In this document: piece after piece, positions 32,691 to 44,077 of the stretch | Layout of the letters: the number at the start of each line of letters is the position of its first letter | How positions within the stretch are numbered: position 1 is the first letter of the stretch | Origin: Pleurodeles waltl | Taxonomy: Eukaryota > Chordata > Amphibia > Caudata > Salamandridae | DNA length: 64,000 nt | Assembly: GCF_031143425.1 (NCBI RefSeq) | Contig: NC_090437.1 | Span: 849,227,978-849,291,977, forward strand | Direction of reading: 5' to 3' | Made by a program: the position numbers and the translations under genes | Notes under the pieces: generated by a model | Told to the model about the DNA's origin: nothing | Databases searched by the model: none | The model's input: only the letters and a program-made list of their open reading frames with translations

Positions 32691-33371
32691 GGGGATATGG
32701 AGGTGGCCACTGGCGGGGCTCTGGGCTGAAGTATTAGATGCCTGGGAACGCCAGGGGCATACTCCGGAGCGGGAACAAGTACAGACTCACATGACTCACA
32801 GGAAATTGAAGGTACCACTGAACGGCATAAACAATTGTAACCTAGTGGCCCCAAGACCCACTTACGATTTTGCGATATTATAGAGGAATTCCAAAATAAA
32901 GGTGATATCAAGTATAAGAGGCGGCAACGACCTCCCGCCGTACATGGAACTCCCCTCCCCCACATTATGTTCGTGTAGATAGGTGATATGTAGATCATTC
33001 CCATTGACTGTGATAACACTGAAGGCACACAAAGTGATTGATGAAGATCCCTAGGAAGGACCAAAGTTTGGTTTGTTCAGTTATCAGTTTATTGTACAGT
33101 TAGATTCGTATTGGCTGCCAGTACCTCCAGCTGTGGAAAAGTACTAATCCAGAAGTCAAATGTATTCTACAATGTTTTATGATGATACACAGTTTTCTAT
33201 GATGGGAACTAAGATCTCAACCTTTCTGCTGCCTGTATGTACTATGGCACGAATAGGCTTAAATGTAGACAATACGGATGTTTAAGTCTGAATAGATACA
33301 TAGCTGTACTGTGTTTCTTTCTTGATAAAGCCAATACAAATACGTTTGCAGAAAAAAAACAATGCACAGAA

Positions 33372-34633
33372 ACATTTACTACGTCTGATTGTCACCCGCT
33401 GCATACAGTCCCTACATGTCACAGACAGCCCCATTGTGCTTGGACCACATTGAAGGGAGTGACATGTAGAGCACACAAAGAGGCAAACCTGTCAATGTGT
33501 GGATATGTGCAAATACAGATGCAGGCACCTGCTTCTTCAGGGGGTGGGGATCTGTGTGACACATCAACATTGATATACATACGTCCACACATGTGTGTAC
33601 ACAAGACGTATAGCACTGTAAGAGAAACCTGGCCATGCATTGTGCATGTCACGCCTTATGGCCAAACCACAGAGTCCAATATCATGGCACATCAGTAAAC
33701 AACACACAGTTTGCAGTTCTGCAATGTTCAAAATGCAAGAAGCCTGCACAGGACACATCAGAGCTGGATGAAAGAGACAATAGGGCTGTGGAATCAAGGA
33801 TATTTGACACACATTGTCAGAGTTTATATGAGCACATCAGTCACAGATCAACACCATAAACCCAATGGAATTTCCATAGTAATCAGTGAACATAGGCTCA
33901 AGAAGCTGGATATTGGCATTGAGGCATGATTTGACAGCATCACATGCTATCCAGGGATACAGGTTGTGGGCACAGTGTCACACTTGCGGTACAAAGGGGA
34001 ATCTATATCTGCTCAGATTTCAATTTTTGCAGTGAGTAACAATTGACAAGGCCCATTCTCCGTAAGCTGAACAGACAGACCTACACTATACACCATGTCC
34101 AATAAAGCACGTGCATCACAGAACATTATGTAGCCCACTGCTACTTACCAATAGGAGTCTATGTGCAGAGCTGAGGGGCATAGTGAGTCATTACTTGGTG
34201 TCAGAACAACAGTCAGACAAGGCCAGATTTGGCCAGAGATCAATGTGCAAACACAGTAAGCCCTCAAATAGCGAGCAGCCGACCAATATAACATGCATTC
34301 AGCCCTCCTGCTGTCATAAACCACGTGTGACCATACATTTTCTACATCGTCTGTCAGGATTTGCCTGAGGATGGCTGTCATGACACCTCACCTAGCTATG
34401 TGCATCAAACGTAAGTTGGGTCACAGAACACTAAATGCACACTCAACACATTGCCTCAGTACTCCAAACCTTTCACTTCACATAGGTTCATGCCCATTGA
34501 CTCTACCATTGAAGTACACTGACATCACCTGTAGGGCATTGAGGACACAATCTGACAAACTGGGCCTCACCTAGTCTAACTAAAGCTAAGATAACTAGAA
34601 ATACAGAGAAAAGTGTGCACATAGTGCCCTTAC
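33372..34633. other. Part of H3 gene B intron 1
   Basis: About 1.26 kb of non-coding sequence between the L1 and H3 gene B exon 1. Small reading frames are scattered on both strands, none with recognisable domains. Confidence 0.45.
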
Positions 34634-34733
34634 CTGCTCCTCTTGTACACCTTAGAGCTGTTCATACAGGGGTAGGACCTTCTCCACAAGCTTCTCCAGC
34701 TCTTCTGGTGGGAAAGCAGGAACCCTATCACAT

Positions 34734-35469
34734 GTAGGGTGCGGTATGATTGCTGGATGCGGTATGATTGCTCCCAGCTCAGGTCACAAAGGTCTTTCTG
34801 GCATCAGTGTCAGAAGTCAAGTGAGAGATTCAGCACAAGGTGGCGGTCACGTCCGCCACGTACGCGACCGTCACCGCCGTCGGACACTGCCATTGGCCCA
34901 AGACCGCCACAAGCAGCAAAGTTACCCAATGGCAGTGTCTGCCACTGTAGCATACGGCTACCGCCATGACGATTTCCACTAGCGGTCACTGGCAGTTCCT
35001 AATGTCCAGAGGAGTAGGTCAGGCAGCCCCTTTTTTAGAGGCATACATTGCTATTAGATGCTAATTTTGGATGCATCACAATTGTGAAAATGTTGTCTTG
35101 GGTGCTGGCCTTGTCCTGTCATGTGGATCGATTGTTTCAGTGATCATATTGTTATGTTGTCCAGCACACATTACAACATATTTTGGGGTACAGTCCCCAC
35201 CCTCTTGCCATGAGCAATCCATGATCTTGGGCATTGAGTCACAAGCAGAGTTGGAAGTTAGTTGCACATAATGCTGCATTCATGATACATGATTTGTACT
35301 CATTTTTGAAAGGCAATGAGGTAACGCCATACAGATGTGCTTTTGTTAGCTTTGATGTGTGCTGTTTATCATGTTTTCACTAACTCATATGACATGTCAG
35401 AGTTTGTATTTGACATGTATTATGTAAATTGCAAGGGACAAAATGAGTGATGGCCATATCTTTCTTTAG
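34734..35469. promoter_or_regulatory. H3 spacer between gene B and transposase exon 2
   Basis: A 16-bp tandem duplication (GCGGTATGATTGCT, 34741-34770) lies at the gene B start. A GC-rich cluster with CCGCCACGTACGCGACCG follows at 34840-34980, comparable to 4990-5130 in H1. The rest, 35000-35469, is plain AT-rich intron. Confidence 0.45.
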
Positions 35470-36370
35470 TCCCACATAGTTACCCTGCAAGGAGAAGGAT
35501 CAGACAACCTACAGTGTACTGTCCACTAGCAGATGTGCAGACCATGGAGAACAGACATGTGATTCAGATCTACTGCCTGGATAGGCAGACAATTGTGGAT
35601 CTTTGTAATCAGTTGGAGCCAGATCTGATGCCAATGATCTGTCATCCAAATAACATACTACCCATTTTCTCAGCATTGTTGAGAAACCTGGACTTCTATA
35701 TTAGTTTTCCTCAATGTGCAGATTTTGCCCATGTGAAGGCAAAGTTCTATGGTTTGGCACACATCCCACATTGTGGGAGCCATTGATGGTACCCATCTAA
35801 CCTTAGTTTCACTGCATGATAACGAACAGGTCTGTCGGAACAGGAACAACTTCCATTTTATCAATGTCCAAACAGTTTGCTTAGTGGACCTCTACATTTC
35901 CCAAGTATGTGCCCGGTACACAAGTTCAATCCATGATGCCTTCATCATGTAGAACAAAACTGCACCCAGAGAGGGCCTGGCTGGTTGGTAGGTAACATAT
36001 GTCATGTGTGCTTGTATGTTATGTCTGCTGCCAAAGAGACAATGCTCTGGACTCATGGTTGCACACATCACATTTGCTTACAGAGGACTCTGCATACCCA
36101 AACCATCCCTTGTTGTTGACACCAGTAAGGAACTCAACCACACTAGGGGAAGTCCGCTTTAACGGGGCACAAAGAAGGACACAGCATGTCGTGGAGCAGG
36201 CTTTTGGGCTCCTGAAGACAAGATTCCACATCATTAAGGAGACCGGTGGAGCCCTCATCTACTCACCCACAAAAGTGTGTAAGATCATTGTAGCCTGCTG
36301 CATGCTCCACAACATTGCCCTGAGAAGATGCATCCCATACATCCCTGATGAGGGGGAGCTGGCAGTGTGA
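35470..36370 (+). pseudogene. H3 HARBI1-like transposase
   Basis: Exon 2 starts after TTCTTTAG (35468-35469). It encodes TMENRHVIQIYCLDRQTIVD and QLEPDLMPMICHP, then lacks about 100 bp covering the HTH-like SGSFQT region. It continues as FSALLRNLDFYISFPQ, GAIDGTH (after a shift near 35770) and SSIHDAF. A 96-bp intron (35988-36083, GTAGGT to TTACAG) sits where H2 has one. Exon 3 encodes EDSAYPN, VVEQAFGLLKTRFH and [19 protein letters not shown]. All three DDE residues are still visible, but the deletion and shifts make it inactive. Confidence 0.85.
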
Positions 36371-37850
36371 CTGAGTGAGAATCCTGAAATGCCAAGTAAA
36401 GATGACAGTGATGAGGATGAAGGTGGAGACATGCGGGCTGATCTCATCAATCAGTACTGCACTTGAATGTAAGTGTGTGATGTTTTGTGATTTTTGTGAC
36501 TGCATGGGGTACTGTAGGGGTCAGTATTTGTGGAGAAGGGTGTCTCTGTCACCATGAGACAGGGCATCTGATGCTATAGATCATGCAGCCAAGCTTTGCT
36601 GGCTACATCAGACTTGAAGATGGGACTCTCTTGAGGATCCCCTTTGTTTGGGGCAGTCACATTGCATTGTAAGAGAACATACAGTATCTTGAGAAGAGTT
36701 TACTGTCTCATGTTTGCCATTACAGGCCTAAAGTCCTTTTTTATCACTTTTTCCTTGCAGGTCTCTTCACCATAGTATCCTCATGTGGGCATTTCAGAGT
36801 TGTGTCACTGGCAATTGGTTCTTGCTGGTCTGATATGTGAAGTGGACAAGGATTGATCCAGGTACTGTTGTGAGCAGATTTGGGGTCTATGAGTCCTATG
36901 CTTAGGCTGTCTGGACAGTGAGAGGGACATCTGATCTACACAATAGGCCAGTTTGCCCTAGTATGTTGGTCCAATGGTCTCAAGTGTATGATCATGTGTC
37001 ATTGTCACATGTCATCCTGTGCAAACCATTTTCTGTACCTTCACATTGTGTTGCCAAGGATCCTGTATGACAATGCATTACCTAATTGCAGGCCACAGTG
37101 CCTAGGCCACAATACTGACATTGGTGTGTAACATGCCAACAGTTGGCTGACCATTGTAATAAGATAGACCTCTGAGTAGGAAATGTTGTACTGTCCTCTG
37201 TCTCTATCATAGGGTATGCTAAGTTTGTAGATGTGGGTTTGGTATGTGATAAGCATCAAGATGGTGACAAAATCCACCAATATGTTAGCCTATTATTCAG
37301 GACAGGATCTGATTTAGCCCTTTCTTTTGTTTTCAGGGGAACAGCACTTTGAGATATCTAGCCAAAAGCAACAATGTTTTTTCATTCTTGGCTATGACAG
37401 TTTAGACTTTATGGCAGCCTATATGCTGCACAGTGTAAATAAAACGTTTGGTGTGAGTGTCACTTGAGTAATTGTGTTCTTAGTGATCCTTAGCATGACA
37501 CTACCTATGACATATCCATCCTTAATTTAGCATCTGATGAGTACCCCACTTGCATCACATGAATTTTACATTGAATATCTCACAATGATCAAAGATGACT
37601 AGTATACACTGCATGTGCATTAGTTGTGTTTACTTACATGTGCATAGGACATTAGGGTGAAAATGTGAAAAAGAAATGTCAAACAGTAAAGGGGTCAGTC
37701 ATGGTGGATGTAATCATTAGAGTAGCTGCACAACATTTGAAGTCCAAAGTCCAGTGTCCTACCATCATAGACTATGAAAAGTGGTTGAAGAGCAGTCAAC
37801 AGAGTGAATCTGTGGCACACAAAGGGGTTCCTTCAGTAAGAGCTCGCTTC
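36371..37850. other. 3' region of H3 transposase and gene A
   Basis: Non-coding spacer between convergent transposase and gene A remnants. An AATAAA at 37438-37443 on the plus strand is a possible transposase polyadenylation signal about 1 kb after the stop. Confidence 0.4.
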
Positions 37851-40449
37851 CTGGCAGTGGGTGTGGTCTTGCCATCCGCACCTCCTTAATATTTGAGTGG
37901 TCGTCCCTGCTTGTGGGGGAGGAGGTTCTTCAGCTACAGAGGCATGGGTGTCTGTGGCAGGTCCTTCCCCTGGCAGGGTCTCCCTTCCACTGGCTGCCAC
38001 AGATATAGAAGGGGCTAGTATTAATTGACCAATGGAAGGGGTCTTGTGTTGTTGATGATCCCTGCTCAGAGTGGTGTTGATGTCCCTCAGCACCCCTGTT
38101 AGGAAGACCATGTGGGCATTGTGGCTCTTCTACTGTTGCATAATTTCCTGTTGGTTGTCCCTCTGTAGCTTCTGGATCTCCCCGAGTATGGTAAGTACCT
38201 GGACCATCACGACTAGGGATTGTTGGTAAGTTCCCAAGACTTGGGTGATGGTGCCTTGGCCAAACTATCCCCAGCAGCCTCATTCTGCTGGCCCACAGCA
38301 TCCCTCCCATGCTCCCTAACCCCACGTGCCTGCGACATTGGCACAGATTGCCCCCTGGCACTGGTTCCAGGCCCTTCATTGTCAGGTGTGTAGTGTTGTG
38401 ACTCAGGTACCTGGACTGGGGGAGCACAAGGTGGGTGTAACTGTCCATGGGACACAGGTTTGTGGGCGACTGGTTGCCTGCGATGTTGATGCAAGGCTGG
38501 GAGGAGTCAATGTGGGCAGGGTGAGGCTGACAGGTGTCATCAGACCAGATTCCCCAGATGGGCAACAGCCATCCTCAACATCCACACATCAAGGTGTGCT
38601 ATGCTCACCTAGGGCTTCATCCGGGGGGGGAGTGGCAGTCCCTGAAGTGATCTCAATGGTCCCAGTGGCAATTAGACCTGTTGAAGTGAGGAACATAATG
38701 TTACAGGCTGTATTGTGACATGTAGCTCCAACAGTTTACAGAAACATTTTTTTAGGGCCATGTACACATTGGCTTTGCAGTTTTCCCTTATGTGAGAGTC
38801 ACACACTGCTAGCAACAGTTTACAGCTGCCATTTGGTGAGCAGACCGTTTCCATTTAAAGCCAACTTGCTACTGGATGTCTGTGTATCTTGGCACTTGGA
38901 GGTCTGTCCATAGACTCATATCTTACCAGCAGTGCAGTCAAAACAGTGGCTGGGCATGATGTGGCTTAGGTCATCTTAAGACCTAGTTGACTGCTATGCA
39001 GGCAGACCAGTAACCTTGTTGTTGTATCTGTTAGTTGTTATCTAGTGGTCAATGCATTATGGATATGTGTTCTGTCACAAGCATTTAGATGATGCATTTT
39101 TTTACCTTTGATTTGTATTTCATTGATTTGGCACACTAGTTGGGCTGTCCTTTCTGTTCACATTAGTTTCCTCGTGGCTTAGCAACTCAAGATGGATCTA
39201 GTTGATTAGGCAACTCACACGGTTCATTATCTGTTTCTGGGTACCTCCTAGGTATGTAAACTTCATTTATGAGTTCACAGACAGCTGCACAATGTCATGT
39301 GGACACTGTCCTGGTCATTGCAGTTAGAGGGACTGGTCTTCCTGGGATTTACAGTCATAGTACAACAAGTACTACACACAGCATTTATAAGTCATCCTCT
39401 CAGGTGAGAACAGTTCCATTGCAATTTAACGTACAAGGATGTTAGGACAGATGCACAGGGGCTGCTGTTTTATATTAGGTAGATAGTGCCTGTTGGCTTT
39501 AGCATTCCTGTCATTGCCTATCCTATACCCACACTCTATTTAGTTGAGATCCCCTCAGGTGAGTACAGTTCAATAGCTGATTAGTGGGAGAAGGGTCACA
39601 GTAGCAGAGGACAGTGTTTTTGCTGAGTGTACTATGAGTCTCAGTGCCTGCTGGTCTTTTATGTCCTATACCCACACACTATAAAGTTGAGATACCATCA
39701 GTTAAGTGCAATTCATTGGCGCAGTAGTGGGAGAAGTAACATAGTAGTAGTAGACAATGTTTCTGCAGAGTATAGCGTGAGTCCTCCCCAGTGCCTGCTG
39801 ATTTTTGGCATTCCTGTCATCACCTGTCCTATCCACACACTATACAAATGAACCCTCTCAGGTTCACAAGTGATTTGCACAACACAGTGATTTTGGGTGT
39901 GGTACACTGTTGTGGTTTTTGTAATGGTAGAGCAATGCCTGCTGGGAATTGTAGTGCTGTCAGTCCCTGTATTATACACATGATGCACAGATGTTGTGCC
40001 ACCAGGTGAGTCTACTTAAATGTGAGATGGCAGACAGGGGTATTTGGACAGTTTGATACTGGGGTGGTGAGTGGAGTGACAGTTACAGTGGCAAAAGGTG
40101 ATCAGTGAGCATGCATGCCCATACATTTTTGTGCCATCTGTATTGTTGCAACTTACCCAACTCCACTCCCCCAGGTATTCCTGTCAAGCCCTCAGGATGC
40201 AGGATGGTCAAGACCTTCTCCTCCTATAATGTGAGCAGTAGGGGAGGAGGTGGGGGACCACCGCAGTCTTGTGGACCGCCAGATGGTGCCTGGCAGCCAT
40301 GTAATGTACCTTCCCCATGAGGTCGTTCAACCTCTTCCAGATGTCATCCCTTATGTGCGGGTAAATAAAATCAGCTCTACTCTAATGATTTCATTTACCA
40401 TGACTTTTAACTTGTCATCTGTGAAACGGGGATGTTTCTGTGGTGACAT
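37850..40449 (-). pseudogene. H3 gene A (Myb/SANT-like)
   Basis: Exon 1 (40449 to about 40172) begins MSPQKHPRFTDDKLKVMVNE and then has lost the middle of the SANT domain. It resumes with RDDIWKRLNDLMGKV-like sequence and a degraded Pro-rich link. Exon 2 (about 38700-37850) retains a helical segment LTGVLRDINTTLSRDHQQ and Pro/Ser-rich stretches with shifted frames. The position and orientation match gene A of H2. The intervening 1.5-kb intron contains degenerate repeats. Confidence 0.65.
39340..40020. repeat. Degenerate ~145-165-bp tandem repeats in H3 gene A intron
   Basis: The block GTGCCTGCTGG ... TCCTATACCCACACACTAT ... CTCAGGTGAGTACAGTTC recurs about four to five times, for example the CCTATACCCACAC part at 39522, 39665 and 39828. 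Units have diverged and spacing varies. Confidence 0.55.
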
Positions 40450-41048
40450 GAATATGGGAAACAAGGAACAATATAAGTAATGAAATTTAGGTGGTAGGCA
40501 ATGAGAGGGTAAATATGAGGCAAATTTCGTGTAGAGGTGCTATTATGTGTGGTTGGGGTGTTGTGAGGGTGTGGGATATGTGCCCAGTGAAAGATGGAAG
40601 GGTGCCTATTCTATTGTTCTGTATTTTGAAATGGCGTTGTGTCTTCTGTGTGGGACATTGTAAATGCAAAGGATTGTGGTTTGTGAAGGGGTGTGTTTTA
40701 TAGTGTAATTTGTAGGTGTGTCAAGTGTGTGAATGTATGTCAGCTGTGTGGTTTTTAAAGCTCACCAGTGTGGTGTAGTGTATCACTGTCTGGACTGCTG
40801 TCCTCCATGTTTCGCACTGGCATTGGAAGACCACCATGACATGACCGCCGTGCCGCAGTTTCGGTGATCGGTCCACCTATTTCCCGCCCTCCAGAGTCCA
40901 GGCAGTGTTGGATTTTTGGCGGTCTTTTGGCTGGCCTAGCTCTGTGACTTATAATGCAGCGGTTTGTGAGACCACCAGAATTGCAGTGTTTTGGAGGCCA
41001 CTGCCATGGCAGTCTGGCAGTGCGACCACCAAACTCGTAATGAGGGGC
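40450..41048. repeat. H3 right flank of gene A, subterminal region and TIR
   Basis: GT-rich 5' region of gene A (40490-40760), then a GGCGG/CCACC-rich subterminal part. It ends in CCAAACTCGTAATGAGGGGC at 41048. The complement of that end closely matches the termini of the MITE at 51496-52045. Confidence 0.65.
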
Positions 41049-44000
41049 TAAGTCTCTAAAATCCTCTGATTGTTACCCTAATTCTTGCTTATTTGCCTTT
41101 GACTTCCATAAGTCTTTAGTTTGAATGTCTGAGAAATTTTCAATGTCTTTGTCACTGCAACTTATTTCATGGAGATTTGCCACTGTCAGTCAAGCAGTCA
41201 TTCGATTCAGTGTCATTCTTCAGAAGGTAAATCCATTGGGACCAGCATACTTCCTACTGAGTTTCTTCTGTCACCTTGGTCTTTGGCCACCTATCTGTTC
41301 TTCATCGTCATCACTAATTTCTCTGTGCCTTTGGTCTTCTTGGTCTACAGACTCTTTGTCAATTATCTCAGGTCTTGTTGCTCCATGCATTACTCTTTTC
41401 TTTCTCCTTACAGTCTTACCCTCACATCAGCCCCAGAGCAGGTGAGCCCCTGGAGACCTGGAATCGTGCACCTCGTATGAAGTCTTTATGTGATGTAAAC
41501 ATTAATTGGACCTAATATGTATCCACTACACAAGAGGAGATCAAAGCATATGGTAGAGGAGAATGTTTCACAAAGAATACATGACAAGGACTAGCGAATA
41601 GTAGATTTCCTATTTTTTTGAATGTTTTGTGACCCATCAGTGTTTTAATTCAAACTTCACAGAAACACTGAGATTAATGTGACAGCTTTGATCTCCTAAA
41701 CATGACTATGGACTTCAGTCAATAGCCATTCACTAATGACACATGGAAGCTAGTAAACTTGTGAGAAATCAGATTATTATTTGGCGTGGGTAAAAAAACG
41801 TAATAAAGTCAATACAAAAACTCATAGATATCACAATTGAACAAGAAAAATAGAGTAAACTTTAATAAATAGCATGACACTAAAATGACAAAAATCTAAT
41901 AAGGTGAACCAAAGATATGTAGTATTTTTAATGTTTTAATGCTAAATACACCAATGATAGTCTTTAGAAGCGGTAGACTAGGACCTAGGTGTGATTTGAG
42001 GCCGACTGCAATAGAGCCCTGCTTAGATTCAAAAAGCAAATTGGCCCGGTTGAAAGTCAAATAGTTTTAATATTGTTCTAATTCCAAACACAAAAAGGAA
42101 TTTTACAATTTTTCTTCAGATAGAATGTTGCCATTTCTTTTAAGAACCATGCAAGTTATTCAGAGAAGATATTAAGAGACTCTCAGTGTATCAGGCAGAG
42201 GACAACAGCAAAGTAGAGTCATAATGCTGTTGCAACTGGTCAGCTGGGCACTTTAGAAAAATGGAAACTTGCAGTTTGTGTTCTTCCTGTAGCAACATAA
42301 GAGGTCAACCAACTGACGTTTGGAGTTCCCCTTTTTGTCTTAGGTACAAGGGGGCGCAGGTCCAGTCTCCTTCAGCACTCCTCTCAGGTCACAGACAGCA
42401 GAGCTAGTACTTTTCCATTAGTCAGAAGGAGTTCTGCGGATGGTACCTTGGGGTGCCACATTTATGCCTGAGGTAAACGTTTCGGGGGCAACCCTATCCA
42501 GTTTTTCAGTAGTTCCAGTTTGCCCTGACATGACCAACATGCCTAGAGAATTCAATAGTTTCCTCCTGCATCTCATACTAAAATCCAGTTTGATGTAGGC
42601 CCTGACTCATTCTTAAGTTCCTTGCACCCCGGCTTGTGGGCTACAAGGCCTACATAGAGCTGATTTACTAGCATTTTAATGGGAGATCTTTACATGTCAA
42701 AAAGAGTTATTTTGACAGGACACCCTTCAGATTTGACACTGTATCAATTCCTCTTTCACTGCCCACAAATTCCCAAGTTGCAGAGTGTTACACAAATGCA
42801 AAAAAAGGTGGCCACATAACAATGAAGGAAAGAAAGTGCTTTTTGTTATTTGCCGTCTGAAGCAGCAACGGTGCAGAATCATAGAGCAAAAGTCTAAAAT
42901 TCATTTATTTGCACATGTTCTATTGAATGAAAAGAATAACATTAAGGGAGCAAAATAAACAGGGAGACCTCAGAAAAACCAAACACATGACACATAGAGC
43001 ATACAAAATGGATCAGGTACTGTTGTACAATTTTGGTCAACCAAGTACCATTCATTTATATGCAGCAAATACTTTTCAAAAGAAGTTTAGCTAAGCCCCC
43101 CATGCCACAATAATAATTTTACTTTGCCCTGTGAGTAGATAGTAATGATTTCAAATCATCTATTTCCATTCCAGAGTGATGTGTCCTCCTTTTCCATAGC
43201 AGCCACAAAAGCATTTCTGGTCTCTAAGTCATCAATAATAATGGCAGAACACCAAAATTCAGATTTAGGGTGCCACAAGTAGTTCTCTCAAGATGCTTCA
43301 GTGTCCCTTACTAATACAGCTTCTATACTCTGTATCTGGCCTGAAGGTTATATAAGTTATGCTGTTGATTCTTTATTCCAAGACCAAAATAACTGTGTCT
43401 TTAATAATTTGGCTATATACTTTGCACACTGAGCACAATAGTTAATTTTTTATCTGGTGTTAGCCAATACCTTTTGATTTTACTAAAATCGTTTGTGTAA
43501 TATTCTTACTTATAGAGGTTTTCAGCCAACTCTCTTTAGCTATTAATGTGTTATTGTGTCATTCACATTTTTCTTCTGCCCTTTACAGCATAGAGCATGT
43601 GGTAGTAGGTCAGTTCACTGCTGTCACTGGTGAATTCCCTGTGAGTGACTGCATTCTTCCCTTTCACAAGGAGCAAAAACACAAACAAAGTAGTTCTCTT
43701 AACTGCCAGCAACTACAATGGCATTGTGTGCTGTGTGAGACAAAAATATTCTTAATATTCTTGCTTTTATCCATTTATTTTCTATTGATTAATGATGGGC
43801 CTGCAGTTTACCCAACAACAAAATAAAACTAGCATTGACAAACCTAAAAGGAAGCAGCCAGTGGCAGAACTATTTGCTTTACCAGCACTTGTTTAAAAAT
43901 GTCAATCATTTTAAATATTTGACATACGTGCTCTTTGGTATTTCAAAGTTTTAAGTACTTTTGCTCCCACAGAAACTGTTGTGTTTTAGTGCTTAAAAAA

Positions 44001-44077
44001 ACATAAATCAAAAAGTCAGCAGCAGGCAGCCATTGCAGTCCACCGGCAAAAAAGGACATTAAATGTTTAGACAATAT
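41049..44077. other. Unassigned AT-rich sequence
   Basis: No gene recognised. If H3 inserted into the Helitron, the first few hundred bases could be upstream Helitron sequence: the 12-mer TTCCATAAGTCT occurs at 14954-14965 and at 41106-41117, and TAAGTCTCT occurs beside both H3 edges. Beyond that I see only unique-looking or heavily decayed sequence. Confidence 0.35.

Larger units (their letters stand above)
26735..33357 (+). mobile_element. Near full-length L1 retrotransposon
   Basis: It is flanked by the 14-bp duplication AACAATGCACAGAA (26721-26734 and 33358-33371) and ends in an A-rich run (33352-33357 plus TSD). The order is: a 5' UTR of about 0.7 kb, ORF1, ORF2 with endonuclease and reverse transcriptase, and a 3' UTR of about 0.65 kb. 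It inserted into H3 gene B intron 1. It is decayed by many frameshifts and holds a MITE at 29576-29767. Confidence 0.93.
14970..34750 (-). pseudogene. H3 gene B (SANT-like), exons split by later insertions
   Basis: Exon 1 (about 34750-34634) encodes VPAFPPEELEKLVEKVLPLY, an in-frame stop, then donor CAG|GTAAGG. No intact start codon remains. Exon 2 (18134 to about 17893) follows acceptor CATGCAG and encodes VNAHQKKGFWQAVAKKGADP and a shifted TPLMAHILAVAYPAL. Its donor is AT instead of GT. Exon 3 (about 16026-14970) encodes the Ser/Thr/Pro-rich tail in pieces (SSAPAGKQEG, then SPSTSKSRPP). The exon 1-2 intron now holds H2 and the L1. The exon order and phase match H1 gene B, which is why I join pieces that lie 16 kb apart. 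Confidence 0.65.
14970..41048. mobile_element. Old Harbinger element H3, split by H2 and an L1
   Basis: The H3 pieces are about 14970-18364, 26625-26734 and 33372-41048. The gene order matches H2: gene B exons 3, 2 and 1 (minus) at 15-16 kb, 17.9-18.1 kb and 34.6-34.7 kb, then transposase (plus) at 35.5-36.4 kb, then gene A exons (minus) at 37.9-38.7 and 40.2-40.4 kb. The right terminus, on the complement, is GCCCCTCATTACGAGTTTGG. The left end, including transposase exon 1 and the TIR, is missing. It stops inside gene B exon 3 next to Helitron sequence. Introns are much longer than in H1 and H2, and all genes are decayed. Confidence 0.8.

Noticed and set aside
33237..33698. A 153-codon plus-strand frame
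   Set aside because: It crosses the L1 3' end and target duplication into H3 intron; no domain is visible.
41125..41480. Possible host exon with two overlapping frames
   Set aside because: No recognisable domain or splice context. Hydrophobic composition follows from T-rich sequence; it could at most be distant Helitron 5' sequence.
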